64,000 bases of DNA. Source: Bacteroidota bacterium. GTDB lineage: Bacteria > Bacteroidota > Rhodothermia > Balneolales > Balneolaceae. The notes beneath the pieces were generated by a model. It was not told the DNA's origin. It ran no database searches and saw nothing but the letters and a program-made list of their open reading frames with translations. Position 1 is the first letter of the stretch; each line of letters opens with the position of its first letter. A program made the translations under genes and the position numbers. The DNA lies in NCBI GenBank assembly GCA_009909035.1, contig JAAAOB010000159.1:40318-104317 (forward strand), read 5' to 3'. Shown in pieces: positions 9,952 through 20,157 of the stretch.

Positions 9952-11145
9952 ATGAATAAAGAAATGAATCAGAATAGTTTTGAGGACAGGATTAATCAGC
10001 TGATGAAAGATCAAGAAGAATTTCTTTCACAAGCTAACAAACCTGTTACAAATTACAATGGCCTCTACAGCCGGTATACTCACCCGGTGCTAACCGCCGG
10101 GCACATCCCACTGCACTGGAGATATGACCTCAATAAAAAGAATAATCCTTACCTGATGGAGCGGCAGGGAATTAACGCCGTGTTCAATCCGGGCGCCATC
10201 AAATGGAACGGGAAATACCTGATAGTGGCACGAGTAGAGGGATACGACCGGAAGTCCTTCTTTGCCATAGCTGAAAGTGAGAATGGAATTGAACATTTCA
10301 GGTTCTGGGACAAACCACTGATAATGCCGGAAAGGGATCGACCCGATATAAATGTGTATGATATGCGGCTCACCCAGCACGAAGATGGGTGGATCTACGG
10401 TGTGTTTTGCACCGAACGCAAAGATCCTGAAGCTCCGAAACATGACACATCGGCGGCTGAAGCGCAGGCGGGAATTGCGAGAACCAAAGATTTGAAGACC
10501 TGGGAACGTATGCCTGATTTTGAGTCTCCTTCACCCCAGCAGCGAAATGTGGTGCTTCACCCTGAATTTGTGGACGGAAAATATGGGTTTTATACGCGTC
10601 CCCAGGACGGGTTTATCAGTGCAGGCTCAGGTGGTGGTATCGGATGGGCACTGGTGGATGATATTGAACATCCGATTGCTGAAAAAGAGGAAGTGATTGA
10701 GACACGTGAATATCACACCATAAAAGAGGTGAAAAATGGCCAGGGTCCGCCTCCTATTAAAACAGACAAAGGATGGCTCCATCTGGCACATGGTGTACGA
10801 AACACAGCGGCAGGTCTGCGTTATGTGCTTTACATGTTTGTGACAGATCCGGACAAACCATGGAAAGTAATCCATCAGCCCGGCGGGTATTTTATGGCCC
10901 CTGAAGGTGGGGAACGGGTTGGGGATGTATCGAACGTACTGTTTTCATGCGGGTGGATTCCTGATGATGACGGACGTGTATTTATCTATTACGCCTCCTC
11001 CGATACCCGTTGCCATGTGGCCACAACGACAATAGATCGGCTTGTGGATTATTGTCTGAATACCCCGAAAGACGAACTTTGTTCAGCCGCCTCGGTACAA
11101 ACCCGGATAGACCTTATTAATAAAAACCGATCGGAGAACAAATGA
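9952..11145 (+). CDS. GH130 4-O-beta-D-mannosyl-D-glucose phosphorylase
   Basis: Cytoplasmic phosphorylase that uses phosphate to split mannosyl-beta-1,4-glucose into mannose-1-phosphate and glucose. The roughly 397-residue sequence has the GH130 five-blade propeller style with [20 protein letters not shown] and YDMRLT; Asp137 in that last motif matches the catalytic proton donor of this family. Length and motifs fit the GH130_1 mannosylglucose phosphorylases rather than the mannooligosaccharide phosphorylases. The ATG at 9952 follows the symporter stop by two bases, and the gene's own TGA overlaps the next ATG (ATGA), showing tight coupling. There is no signal peptide. Paired with the downstream epimerase it forms the known mannobiose to mannosylglucose route. 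Confidence 0.9.
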   Translation: MNKEMNQNSFEDRINQLMKDQEEFLSQANKPVTNYNGLYSRYTHPVLTAGHIPLHWRYDLNKKNNPYLMERQGINAVFNPGAIKWNGKYLIVARVEGYDRKSFFAIAESENGIEHFRFWDKPLIMPERDRPDINVYDMRLTQHEDGWIYGVFCTERKDPEAPKHDTSAAEAQAGIARTKDLKTWERMPDFESPSPQQRNVVLHPEFVDGKYGFYTRPQDGFISAGSGGGIGWALVDDIEHPIAEKEEVIETREYHTIKEVKNGQGPPPIKTDKGWLHLAHGVRNTAAGLRYVLYMFVTDPDKPWKVIHQPGGYFMAPEGGERVGDVSNVLFSCGWIPDDDGRVFIYYASSDTRCHVATTTIDRLVDYCLNTPKDELCSAASVQTRIDLINKNRSENK

Positions 11146-12425
11146 CATCCGGGACAAGTGAAAGGGATCATTTACAACTGCTGGGCCGGGAATTGACGGA
11201 AGAACTTCAGAAAGAGATTCTTCCATACTGGATGAAAAAAGTTTCGGACGAAGAAAACGGTGGATATATTGGGCAGATTACCGGCATGGAAAAACGGAAA
11301 TCAAAAGCCGAAAAATCAGTTATTCTAAATGCCCGTTTGTTATGGACATTTTCAGCGGCCTATCGCGTGTTTGGAAAGGATGAATATCTGCAGCAAGCCC
11401 ATCGGGCGTTTAGCTATATGGAAGCACATTTTTGGGACACCACCCACGGAGGGTTTTTCTGGTCTGTTGATCATAAAGGCAAAGTGTCTAATGATAAAAA
11501 ACATGTATATGCCCAGGCATTTGCAATCTATGGATACAGCGAATATGGGCGGGCCACAGGGTCAGAAATATCTTTGAAACGGGCATTTGAGACGTTTGAT
11601 TTACTGGAATCTCACACTGCCGATCTTACACACGGTGGTTATTTCGAGGCTTTTTCGCGCAACTGGATCCTGCTTGATGATGTTCGGCTGAGTGACGGTG
11701 ATGCTAATGAAGAGCGCAGCATGAACACCCACCTCCATATTATGGAAGCATACGCCAATCTTTACAGGGTAGAATCTCGCACCGATCTCGCAAGCCGGCT
11801 TGAAGATGTTATAGATCTGATATTAACGAAAATCTATAATGAAAAAACAGGTCATTTTGACACCTTCTTTGACCGTGGATGGAACAGACGATCCGAATGT
11901 TATTCCTACGGGCATGATATAGAAGCGGCGTGGCTGTTGATTGATGCATCTGAGGCCCTGAATGACTCAGAATTGAAATTCCGGGCTGAAAAAACGGCTG
12001 AAAAAGTTTCCTACACCACATTGAATGAAGCGATAGACCTGCAAACAAATGGTGTGTTCAACACCGGAAAAAACGGTAAACCGCTGGATAAGGATTTCCA
12101 CTGGTGGGCACAGGCTGAAACCATTGCGGGCTTTTTATATGCGTTTGAATCTACCGGGGATTCTATTTTCCTGGAAAAATCTGTCTTGATCTGGCAGTTT
12201 ATAAAGGATGTGGTAAAGGATTCTAATAATGGTGAATGGTATTTCAGGGTAGATACCCAGGGAAAGCCATATCGCGAGGAAGATAAAGTGGGACCCTGGA
12301 AATGTCCCTATCATAATTCACGGGTTTGTCTGATCACTGCTGAGCGGTTCGAAAAAGGACAACTCGAACATGAATCATACCTGAAACTCAGCTCAAATTC
12401 TGACGAGCTTAAATCTGCAGAATAA
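11142..12425 (+). CDS. AGE-family cellobiose/mannobiose 2-epimerase
   Basis: Converts mannobiose to mannosyl-beta-1,4-glucose (or cellobiose to glucosyl-mannose) by epimerising C2 of the reducing sugar. The 427 residues form the (alpha/alpha)6 barrel typical of N-acylglucosamine 2-epimerase relatives, with the family's histidine and tryptophan positions visible in [33 protein letters not shown] and CPYHNSRVC. There is no signal peptide, so the enzyme is cytoplasmic. It starts inside the GH130 stop codon (ATGA overlap), the arrangement expected when the epimerase product is the phosphorylase substrate. Confidence 0.9.
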   Translation: MTSGTSERDHLQLLGRELTEELQKEILPYWMKKVSDEENGGYIGQITGMEKRKSKAEKSVILNARLLWTFSAAYRVFGKDEYLQQAHRAFSYMEAHFWDTTHGGFFWSVDHKGKVSNDKKHVYAQAFAIYGYSEYGRATGSEISLKRAFETFDLLESHTADLTHGGYFEAFSRNWILLDDVRLSDGDANEERSMNTHLHIMEAYANLYRVESRTDLASRLEDVIDLILTKIYNEKTGHFDTFFDRGWNRRSECYSYGHDIEAAWLLIDASEALNDSELKFRAEKTAEKVSYTTLNEAIDLQTNGVFNTGKNGKPLDKDFHWWAQAETIAGFLYAFESTGDSIFLEKSVLIWQFIKDVVKDSNNGEWYFRVDTQGKPYREEDKVGPWKCPYHNSRVCLITAERFEKGQLEHESYLKLSSNSDELKSAE

Positions 12426-12465
12426 AGCGTCAACTTAAAAAATCACCAGTAAACTTCTATCACCC

Positions 12466-13668
12466 ATGCTCACACAACTTTCAAAATATATCTTCATTTT
12501 ATTCACGGGAATCATCATTTTTACAGGCTGCTCATCAGCCCCTGAAGCGGATAAGGATCTGACCCTGATTGATTCGGATGCCACAACGGTAACCGAAAAT
12601 CTCTACAGAAATTTACACGATTTTTCGGGAGAAGGAGTAATGTTTGGCCACCAGGCTACACTTTCTTACGGCTACAGATGGGTAAGCGAAGAACTCGAAG
12701 AGGGTGAATCCCGCTCGGATGTGAAAGATGTATCGGGGTCATTCCCCGCCGTCTACGGATGGGATATCGCGGATTTTCTTTGGGCAGGATCTTCAGAAGA
12801 AGAAATTCAGGAGCGGATGGAACAGTCTGCAAATTGGGTCCGGGAAGGCTTTGAGCGGGGCGGAATCATCACCTACGCGTGGCACATGTCGAACCCGGTA
12901 ACGGATGAATCCTTTTACGATACAACCGCTGCCGTTCACTCTATTATTCCCGGCGGTGAACACCATGAAAAATATAAAGAAATCCTGGACAGGGTTGCCG
13001 AATTCTTTAACCGAATTAATGAGGTTCCCGTAATCTTTCGCCCATACCATGAACACAACGGCGACTGGTTTTGGTGGGGCAAAGGAATTGCCTCAGAAGA
13101 GGATTATATAACACTATGGAAATTCACCGTGGAGTATCTCAGGGATGAAAAGGGTGTTCATAATCTTATATATGCGTTTTCGCCTGATCGCAGCCGGATG
13201 GATATCGATAATTTTAAGGAAGATTACATGTACGGATATCCCGGGGATGAATATGTGGATATTATCGGGTTTGATAACTACTGGGATCTGGGCCACCCGG
13301 CAAATGAAACACCACCAGAACAGCAGATCGAAGAGCTTAAGCAAAGCCTGGCGTACACGGTGGAAATTGCTGAATCTAAAAACAAAGTGGCCGCATTGAC
13401 TGAAACCGGCCTGGAAGCCATTCCCGACAGCACGTGGTGGACCGATGTGATGCTGGAAGCATTTTTGACAAATGAAAACACAAGGAAAATAAGTTACTTC
13501 CAGGTCTGGAGGAATGCCAACTTTGAGCGGGAAAACCGGGATCATTACTACGCCCCGTTTCCCGGACAGGCAAGCGCAGAGAATTTCGTGGAGTTCCGAA
13601 ATCATCCGTTTGTCTACTTTGAGGATGACCTGCCGGACATGTATGCTGATCCAGTTGAATTCGAATAA
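12466..13668 (+). CDS. GH26 endo-beta-1,4-mannanase, lipoprotein
   Basis: 400 residues. The N terminus is a lipoprotein signal with lipobox FTGC (Cys22), so the enzyme is membrane-anchored. The GH26 signature RPYHEHNGDWFWWG gives the acid/base Glu196, and ALTETG gives the nucleophile Glu313. GWDIADF and TYAWHMSNP are also typical of GH26. The enzyme hydrolyses beta-1,4-mannan or glucomannan to short oligosaccharides, often mannobiose, the substrate of the epimerase just upstream. The start lies 40 bases after the epimerase stop. A shattered paralogue of this gene lies at 22012-23160 on the other strand. Confidence 0.93.
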   Translation: MLTQLSKYIFILFTGIIIFTGCSSAPEADKDLTLIDSDATTVTENLYRNLHDFSGEGVMFGHQATLSYGYRWVSEELEEGESRSDVKDVSGSFPAVYGWDIADFLWAGSSEEEIQERMEQSANWVREGFERGGIITYAWHMSNPVTDESFYDTTAAVHSIIPGGEHHEKYKEILDRVAEFFNRINEVPVIFRPYHEHNGDWFWWGKGIASEEDYITLWKFTVEYLRDEKGVHNLIYAFSPDRSRMDIDNFKEDYMYGYPGDEYVDIIGFDNYWDLGHPANETPPEQQIEELKQSLAYTVEIAESKNKVAALTETGLEAIPDSTWWTDVMLEAFLTNENTRKISYFQVWRNANFERENRDHYYAPFPGQASAENFVEFRNHPFVYFEDDLPDMYADPVEFE

Positions 13669-13898
13669 AAAAATTTCCTGTTGGCCATTCTCATACGTAT
13701 AAAGATATGGGATTAATTAAGCCGTACTATTAAACAATGGAGCCCTCTTTAGTTGTTTCTTTAAGATTGTACCTCGCCAATCATAGTCACTTTTCACCCT
13801 AACCTATTTCCATTTCAGCTTTTGAGTTTAAAATTAAAAGCCAAATGTGTTCACAAAATAGGTCTTCATTAGAAATTGAAAAATAGAGAAGGTTCAAA

Positions 13899-14897
13899 AT
13901 GAAAAATTTAAACAGGAAGGAGTTTATAACAATGACTTCACTTGGGGCTGTTACAAGTTTGGTTCCATCCGCTTTATCGAAAGTGAATAAAAAAGCTGTG
14001 TACACTCCAAAATATTCACTCTCTCAATGGGCACTGCACCGAATGCAGTTCGGAAACTCAAAGGAAGATTACGAGTCATGGAAAAAAGCGCTCTATAGAA
14101 ATCCTGATCAAAACCTGGCCGGTCCGCTTCATCCACTGGATTTTCCTGAAAAAGCACGATCCATGGGATATAACACGGTTGAGTATGTGAATACATTTTT
14201 CTTTGACAAGGCCCGGAAACAGGAGTATTTGAGTATGCTTAAGCAACGCTGTGAGGATCATGGTATTAAAAGCCTTTTGCTGATGATTGATGAAGAGGGT
14301 TTTTTGGGTGATTCTGATCCCGGTAAACGGAAAGAAGCAATCAAAAATCATAAAAAGTGGGTAGAGGCCGGAGCTTTTCTCGGTTGTAACTATATTCGGG
14401 TGAATGCTCACGCAGAGGGGAACTGGAATGATCAGAAGATGCAGGCTGCAGAAGGGCTTAAAGCCGTTTGTGACTATGCAGACACAATGGATATTCAGAT
14501 CCTGATTGAAAACCATGGGGGTCTGTCTTCTCATCCCAAGTGGCTTCTGGAAACGATCGAGGAGACCGGTCATCCAACCCTTGGAGTGATGAACGACTTC
14601 GATAATTTTGAATGGTCGGAGGATGTAATATGGGGAAGCGGGCAAAGATATAACCGGTATCATGGTTTTGAAATGCTCATGCCTTTAACCTATTCGGTAA
14701 GTGCCAAAGCGCATCACTTTGATGACCAGGGATATGAGACGACTATCGATTTCGAACGTATGGCAAATATTATAGCCAAAAGTAATTTCACCGGTTACGT
14801 GAGCGTGGAATATGAAGGCAACTATTTCACGGAAGAGGAGGGCGTCAATTTAACACGGAATCTTCTGCAGCACTCATTTGATAATATTCAACGATAA
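13899..14897 (+). CDS. Xylose-isomerase-like TIM-barrel sugar isomerase/epimerase
   Basis: 332 residues. The N terminus (MKNLNRKEFITMTSLGAVTS) looks like an export or Tat-like leader without a clear twin-arginine pair. The rest is an AP-endonuclease-2/xylose-isomerase-like barrel with metal-ligand style residues in LIENHGG, GVMNDFDNF and the final YVSVEYEGNY. Relatives isomerise or epimerise sugars or inositols; the reaction here is unknown. A weak ribosome site (GAGAAGG) lies about 7 bases before the ATG. It follows the GH26 gene after 230 bases and precedes a metallophosphoesterase by 12 bases, so those two are probably cotranscribed. Confidence 0.7.
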   Translation: MKNLNRKEFITMTSLGAVTSLVPSALSKVNKKAVYTPKYSLSQWALHRMQFGNSKEDYESWKKALYRNPDQNLAGPLHPLDFPEKARSMGYNTVEYVNTFFFDKARKQEYLSMLKQRCEDHGIKSLLLMIDEEGFLGDSDPGKRKEAIKNHKKWVEAGAFLGCNYIRVNAHAEGNWNDQKMQAAEGLKAVCDYADTMDIQILIENHGGLSSHPKWLLETIEETGHPTLGVMNDFDNFEWSEDVIWGSGQRYNRYHGFEMLMPLTYSVSAKAHHFDDQGYETTIDFERMANIIAKSNFTGYVSVEYEGNYFTEEEGVNLTRNLLQHSFDNIQR

Positions 14898-14909
14898 ACG
14901 CTGTTCCAT

Positions 14910-16778
14910 ATGAAAATAAAATTGAGAATATCTACAGTAATATGGTTCCCAGTGATCCTTGGGTTTTTTATGGCGATGCCGGTCAAGAGCTCTGGGCAAG
15001 TTGTATCTGTTTCTGATACATCATGTAATAATGAAGAAACAACCTTCCGATTTGCAGTTATGGGCGACCGTACAGGCGGAATGAGACCCGGAATATTTAC
15101 ACGCGCGGCTGAAAAGGTAAACCTAATGCAGCCTGAATTTGTGCTATCCGTGGGAGATTTAATAGATGGCTATACAACTGACCCCGAGGTTTGGAACAGA
15201 CAATGGGACGAGTTTGATGCGATTGTAAATAACCTTGATATGCCGTTTTATTATGTGCCGGGCAATCATGATATCAGTAATGATTTGCTAAGAGATGTGT
15301 GGGAAAAGCGCCACGGATCTCCTTTTTACACGTTCACCTATAAAGATGTTCTTTTTGTAAGTCTTCATACCGAGGACCGAAAGGGCGGAGGGCTTGGTGA
15401 GGATCAAATTGAATACATTAACCGTCAGCTCGAAACACATAAAGACGTAAGATGGACCCTGATTTTTATGCATCGTCCCATCTGGTCATACGGAGATCAG
15501 GCCGGGTACGAAAAGATTGAGGATGCATTGGCAAGCCGAAATTATACCGTGTTTTCAGGCCATCATCACCATTACGAGTACCGTGAAAGAAATGGGATGG
15601 AGCACTATATACTTGCAACAACCGGAGGCGGAAGCTATATGAGGGGTTTTGAATTTGGCGAGTTCGATCATATCACTTGGGTCACGATGAAAGAAGAGGG
15701 ACCGACGGTGGCTCATATTGAATTTGATTATATATATGACAAAGAAATCGTTACTGTGGAAAACAAGCCAATGGTTCAGGCTCTTCGAATTGGAGGGTGG
15801 TTTAAGGTAAATCCCGTTATCATTGAATCATCAGATGTGAATACGGCTCAGATTCCTGTTCTATTTTCAAATCCCGTTGACAAACCGATGCGTGTAACGG
15901 GTGAGTTATCAGATTCACTGCTCACTTTTAGCGCGTCTGAAGTAAACATGAGTATTCCTGCGCTTACAGATACATCCATAATGCTGGAGGTGAGCTGGAA
16001 TGAAGACACCGGAATAAACGACCTTAATGAGCACGAGGTTAATATTACACTACACGGAACCTATCAGCAGTTGCCTGAGAAGGATCTGTCTCTTCCATCG
16101 TCACAAAGACTTTTATTTGATTATCCTCACCCTCTTCAATTCACAAATAGGGAGGTCTCTGTTGATGCCAGCCTGGACGAGTGGGATGAAACAATGTTTA
16201 CTCAGATAACAAACCCCGTGTTCATGCATGAAGACTGGGACTGGAGAGGGGAGCAGGACGGATCCTTCTCATTTGCCACAATGTACGATGACACCCATCT
16301 TTACGTGGCAATGAGATCAATGGATGATAAACTAATTATTGGAAGTGAGACAGGGGACCGGCAGGATAAATTTTTTATTCGACTCAATCCATTTGCAGAA
16401 GAGAATCGGAAAACAGTCTATCCCAGTCGTTTATTTGGATTTGAACCCGTACCGGGTACCTATCATTACCAAGTGGATATAGCACAGGCAGCCTCTGTAG
16501 ATTCTCCAAACATTCGGGTCAACAGCGAAAATATGACGGTTGATGCGGCCATGAGTTCGAGCCGGGCAACGGGTGAACAGCAGCTCGAAGTATCTATACC
16601 TATTTCAGTGATTGAAGACATCCAGGGTAAAGATTGGGATTCAATCCGTCTCAATTTTGGATGGATGGATCACGACAGACCGGAAAATACCAAGCCGTCC
16701 GTTTTGTGGTGGCGACCTGTTTGGGGATCTGACCAGGACGCTGCCGGGATGTCAGTTTTTAAAAAAGCCAATCGATAA
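14910..16778 (+). CDS. Secreted calcineurin-like metallophosphoesterase with C-terminal CBM9-like domain
   Basis: 622 residues with a signal peptide (about 1-29). The phosphoesterase domain (about 45-270) shows metal-binding motifs in order: VMGDRTGG (Asp53), GDLIDG (Asp83), PGNHD (Asn119-His120), FMHRPIW, and SGHHHHYE. The first motif reads GDR where many relatives have GDxH. A middle beta-sandwich (about 280-420) leads into a CBM9-like domain (about 430-620; VDASLDEWDE, LYVAMRSMDDKLI). It would remove phosphate from an extracellular or periplasmic substrate held by the binding domain. Its presence inside a mannan locus is unusual; it might act on phosphorylated mannan, but that is inference. 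Confidence 0.75.
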   Translation: MKIKLRISTVIWFPVILGFFMAMPVKSSGQVVSVSDTSCNNEETTFRFAVMGDRTGGMRPGIFTRAAEKVNLMQPEFVLSVGDLIDGYTTDPEVWNRQWDEFDAIVNNLDMPFYYVPGNHDISNDLLRDVWEKRHGSPFYTFTYKDVLFVSLHTEDRKGGGLGEDQIEYINRQLETHKDVRWTLIFMHRPIWSYGDQAGYEKIEDALASRNYTVFSGHHHHYEYRERNGMEHYILATTGGGSYMRGFEFGEFDHITWVTMKEEGPTVAHIEFDYIYDKEIVTVENKPMVQALRIGGWFKVNPVIIESSDVNTAQIPVLFSNPVDKPMRVTGELSDSLLTFSASEVNMSIPALTDTSIMLEVSWNEDTGINDLNEHEVNITLHGTYQQLPEKDLSLPSSQRLLFDYPHPLQFTNREVSVDASLDEWDETMFTQITNPVFMHEDWDWRGEQDGSFSFATMYDDTHLYVAMRSMDDKLIIGSETGDRQDKFFIRLNPFAEENRKTVYPSRLFGFEPVPGTYHYQVDIAQAASVDSPNIRVNSENMTVDAAMSSSRATGEQQLEVSIPISVIEDIQGKDWDSIRLNFGWMDHDRPENTKPSVLWWRPVWGSDQDAAGMSVFKKANR

Positions 16779-16919
16779 CCACTTTCCCATACCATGAAAA
16801 GTCTATTATTTTATCTGATTCTTTTTTGGTAAATCAAGTTATGATGTATTAAAATGTCACTCATTGTTGATTCATCCGAAGACTTGCATGCGACAACTTA
16901 CCGTTGACACATTACTAAT

Positions 16920-17807
16920 ATGAAAAAATATGAAGTCACTCAACCGTGTTTGAATCTCTATATTCTGGCCGGCCAGTCTAATATGGATGGTGAAGGAAGC
17001 GTGGAAGATTTGCCGCCTTACCTGAATAGAGTTTTCGAAAACGCATGGATCTATAATCCCAACCGGCGGGATGACCAGCAGCCGGTGGATGATAGGGGAT
17101 TTTGGGAGAGGTTACGGCCAGGTCATGGGGCAGGTTTTCGTACTGATGGTAGTCGAAATTACTACTCCGAAAGGTTTGGTCCGGAACTATCTTTTACGTC
17201 AAAATTACTGGAAAAGAAGCCAGAAGAGAAGATTTTAATTTATAAATATGCCAAGGGCGGATCGTCTATCCACCCGGATGTGACGACGGGATGGGGTTGC
17301 TGGGACCCGAACTATCACCATGGAAATGGTATCAATCAGTGGACTTATTTTCAGTATCATCTCCACCGTGCGTTGGAAACGGCAGAAAAAAAGTTTGGCC
17401 GGACAGAGCCTGCCGGTATTGCCTGGCACCAGGGTGAAAGTGATGCGTCCCAGACACGCACAATAGCTGAGGCGTATGGTGAAAATCTGTCTAAAGTGCT
17501 AAACAGTATCCGTAAAGAGGTTGGATATTCAGTGCTGCCGATAGCGGTCGGGCAGATTTCAGATTCTATGATGGGCCGTGGCAAACGCAAACAGACGTAC
17601 CCATTTGGTGATGTAGTGAAATCAGCACAGCGACAGTTTGTGGAACAGGACAAACATGCTGCCTTGGTCAAAGCACCGGAAAATCACGGATTTATCGACG
17701 CCTGGCACTACGACAGTCAGACCTATATTGATCTCGGAATTCGATTCGCTGATGCAATAAAGGATTTGCGACGATCCTTGCACGAGCACCAATATTCAAA
17801 CCACTAA
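16920..17807 (+). CDS. SGNH/SASA-domain carbohydrate acetylesterase
   Basis: 295 residues of the sialate-O-acetylesterase (DUF303/CE6-like) SGNH fold. The nucleophile is Ser20 in LAGQSNMDG, the block HQGESDA lies near 170, and the Asp-His pair is in DAWHYDSQTYIDLG near 260-273. Such esterases remove O-acetyl groups from hemicellulose, which fits acetylated mannan. The protein has no signal peptide, unlike many relatives. A short frame at 16794-16832 (ATG to TAA, MKSLLFYLILFW) looks like the remains of one, cut off by a stop. There is no convincing ribosome site before the ATG. The GH9 gene starts 10 bases after its stop. Confidence 0.78.
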   Translation: MKKYEVTQPCLNLYILAGQSNMDGEGSVEDLPPYLNRVFENAWIYNPNRRDDQQPVDDRGFWERLRPGHGAGFRTDGSRNYYSERFGPELSFTSKLLEKKPEEKILIYKYAKGGSSIHPDVTTGWGCWDPNYHHGNGINQWTYFQYHLHRALETAEKKFGRTEPAGIAWHQGESDASQTRTIAEAYGENLSKVLNSIRKEVGYSVLPIAVGQISDSMMGRGKRKQTYPFGDVVKSAQRQFVEQDKHAALVKAPENHGFIDAWHYDSQTYIDLGIRFADAIKDLRRSLHEHQYSNH

Positions 17808-17817
17808 ATTCTTCACT

Positions 17818-19815
17818 ATGAAAAAAAGAATGATACTATGTTTTATTCTAAGCTTCATCTTATGGAACCCGATTCACGCCCAGGAAAACATCCGGTTAAA
17901 TCAAATTGGCTTCTATCCGCAAGGCGAAAAAGTGGCGGTTATTCTGTCTGATGAACCGGTTACGTTCACCCTCATGGCTGATGAATCAGGTTCGGTGGTG
18001 TATACCGGTGAATCGAACACCGCGGATATATGGCCATACTCGGCGGAGAATGTGGTTCTGGGTAATTTTAGTGAGTTTTCGGAGCCGGGAATATACCGGC
18101 TTTCAGTGGACGGAATCGGGGAGTCGCACCCTTTTCGAATTGCCGAAAAGGTGCATGGGGAACTGGCTGCATCGGCCATGAAATACTACTACTTTAACCG
18201 GGAATCCATGGAACTGGAAGAAGAGTATGCGGGTCCGTGGGCACGCCCGATGGGTCACCCTGATGATGAGGTTCGGATTCATGAATCGGCTGCAACTGAA
18301 GAGCGCCCAGAAGGAACGATCATATCATCACAAAAAGGATGGTATGATGCAGGTGATTTCAACAAGTATATTGTGAATTCCGGAATCAGTACCTACACGC
18401 TGATGACTGCTTACGAACATTTCCCGGACTATTTTGATGCGATAGACCTCAACATCCCGGAATCGGAAAATAACACAACCGACCTGCTGGATGAGGTTCG
18501 ATGGAACCTTGACTGGATGGCCACGATGCAAGATCCCAATGACGGCGGTGTGTATCATAAACTCACAACCAAAAACTTTTCCGGCATGGTAATGCCGCAC
18601 GAAGCTACGGCTTTTCGATATGTGGTGATGAAGTCAACGGCAGCCACTCTTAACTTTACTGCGGTAATGGCGGTAGCCTCCCGTGTTTATGAGAAGATTG
18701 ATCCCGGTTTTGCAGCACAGGCACTTGAACATGCGGAAGATGCCTGGCAGTGGGCTCAGGACAATCCGGACGTAACCTATCAGCAGCCGGGGGATATTAA
18801 CACGGGCGAATATGGGGATAGTAATTTATCAGATGAATTTGATTGGGCAGCGGCCGAGCTCTATATCACTACCGGCAATGATTTGTATTGGGAGGAATTC
18901 AACCAGGATGAATCGTACGTTGGTATTCCGGGCTGGCAAGGTGTTCGTCCGTTAGCGTGGATCTCACTAGCCCATCACAAAGATAACCTAACGTCAGCAG
19001 CAGACCCGGCGCTGATAGAAGGACGAATTCTGTACCAGGCTGAACAGTTTATTGATGAGGTAGCGGAGTCGGCTTACGGCGTGAGTATGGGTCAGGAGTC
19101 GTGGCATTTTATCTGGGGAAGCAATTCGCTTGCGCTGAACCAGTCGGTGCTGATGCTCCAGGCATACAAGCTCACCATGAATGAATCTTACCTTGATGGT
19201 GCTCAATCGAACCTCGATTATGTGCTGGGCCGCAATGCCACAGGGTATTCCTTTGTGACCGGGTTTGGGAGCAAACCGCCGATCGATCCTCACCACCGGC
19301 AATCGGCCGCTGATAATGTGGATGATCCAGTGCCGGGCATGATGATAGGCGGACCTCACGACGGCCAGCAGGATGGGTGTAGCTACCCGTCAGATCAGCC
19401 GGCAAAATCGTACCTGGATGACTGGTGCAGCTACTCTACAAATGAAGTGACCATCAACTGGAATGCGCCGCTGATGTATGTGGCCGGTGCCCTTGATTAC
19501 ATTCGATCAGGTATTGTGGAGACAAGCAGCGAACTGAAAACAGATCAGCCGGCAGTGTTTGAACTGGCGCAAAATTATCCCAATCCGTTTAACCCGATGA
19601 CGGTTATTGAGTATCAATTACCGGTTCAGGGTGATGTGCACCTGAAGGTGTTCGACATCACCGGCCGTCGTGTAGCGTTGTTGGTAGATCGCACTCAAGC
19701 TGCCGGTTCGTATCAGACGGAGTTTTATGCATCCAATTTGGCCAGCGGTAGTTACATCTACAAGCTTACGGCAAACCAGCAGGAGCAAGTTCGAATGATG
19801 TCGCTGATTAAGTGA
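17818..19815 (+). CDS. GH9 endoglucanase with T9SS sorting domain
   Basis: 665 residues, secreted (signal peptide about 1-22). An N-terminal CelD_N Ig-like domain (about 24-108; IRLNQIGFYP) precedes the (alpha/alpha)6 GH9 catalytic domain (about 112-565). The catalytic pair is visible in GWYDAGDFNKY (Asp177/Asp180), the HHRQS substrate motif is present, and the general acid is about Glu543 in TNEVTINWNAPL. The tail (LAQNYPNPFNPMTV to VRMMSLIK) is a T9SS type A domain. It cuts beta-1,4-glucan stretches, as found in cellulose and in the glucose-mannose backbone of glucomannan, so it complements the GH26 and GH5 enzymes and suggests that glucomannan is the target. Confidence 0.92.
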   Translation: MKKRMILCFILSFILWNPIHAQENIRLNQIGFYPQGEKVAVILSDEPVTFTLMADESGSVVYTGESNTADIWPYSAENVVLGNFSEFSEPGIYRLSVDGIGESHPFRIAEKVHGELAASAMKYYYFNRESMELEEEYAGPWARPMGHPDDEVRIHESAATEERPEGTIISSQKGWYDAGDFNKYIVNSGISTYTLMTAYEHFPDYFDAIDLNIPESENNTTDLLDEVRWNLDWMATMQDPNDGGVYHKLTTKNFSGMVMPHEATAFRYVVMKSTAATLNFTAVMAVASRVYEKIDPGFAAQALEHAEDAWQWAQDNPDVTYQQPGDINTGEYGDSNLSDEFDWAAAELYITTGNDLYWEEFNQDESYVGIPGWQGVRPLAWISLAHHKDNLTSAADPALIEGRILYQAEQFIDEVAESAYGVSMGQESWHFIWGSNSLALNQSVLMLQAYKLTMNESYLDGAQSNLDYVLGRNATGYSFVTGFGSKPPIDPHHRQSAADNVDDPVPGMMIGGPHDGQQDGCSYPSDQPAKSYLDDWCSYSTNEVTINWNAPLMYVAGALDYIRSGIVETSSELKTDQPAVFELAQNYPNPFNPMTVIEYQLPVQGDVHLKVFDITGRRVALLVDRTQAAGSYQTEFYASNLASGSYIYKLTANQQEQVRMMSLIK

Positions 19816-20157
19816 TTTTGAGGTGTAACAATTTGTGAGATTTCCGGTTTCCGATTTGGGATTTATAATTCTCCCCTCAACCGGAGAATATAACGGCAAT
19901 CGCGTTAATTGATTTCGCAGGGGTGGGTCCCGCGGCATTCAGCATTGCCTTAGATCAAGTAACCCACCTCTGCCTCGTCGCTGTCCTGCCTTCGGCAGAA
20001 GCTTCGGAGGCGGTCTCCACCCGAGAGGAAAGGAGTTAATTGAGAATAAGTTAACGAAATATTGGAAATCGTCCGGCTAAATGAGCTAAATTCACACTCT
20101 ACTAATCATCAATTTCACAAATCATCTTATTCACTTATCTACCAAAAACTAAACCCA
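19816..20157. other. Intergenic, partly repetitive, no gene seen
   Basis: About 340 bases between the GH9 stop and the cupin start. It holds a C/G-rich low-complexity stretch (19870-20030) of the kind seen again near 44980 and 46890, including short inverted pieces such as CTGCCTTCGGCAG at 19987-19999. A TTG-started extension of the cupin gene into this region is not supported. Confidence 0.4.

Noticed and set aside
20062..20157. Extended TTG start of the cupin gene
   Set aside because: The extra residues have no cupin homology and lack a ribosome site; the ATG at 20158 fits the domain.
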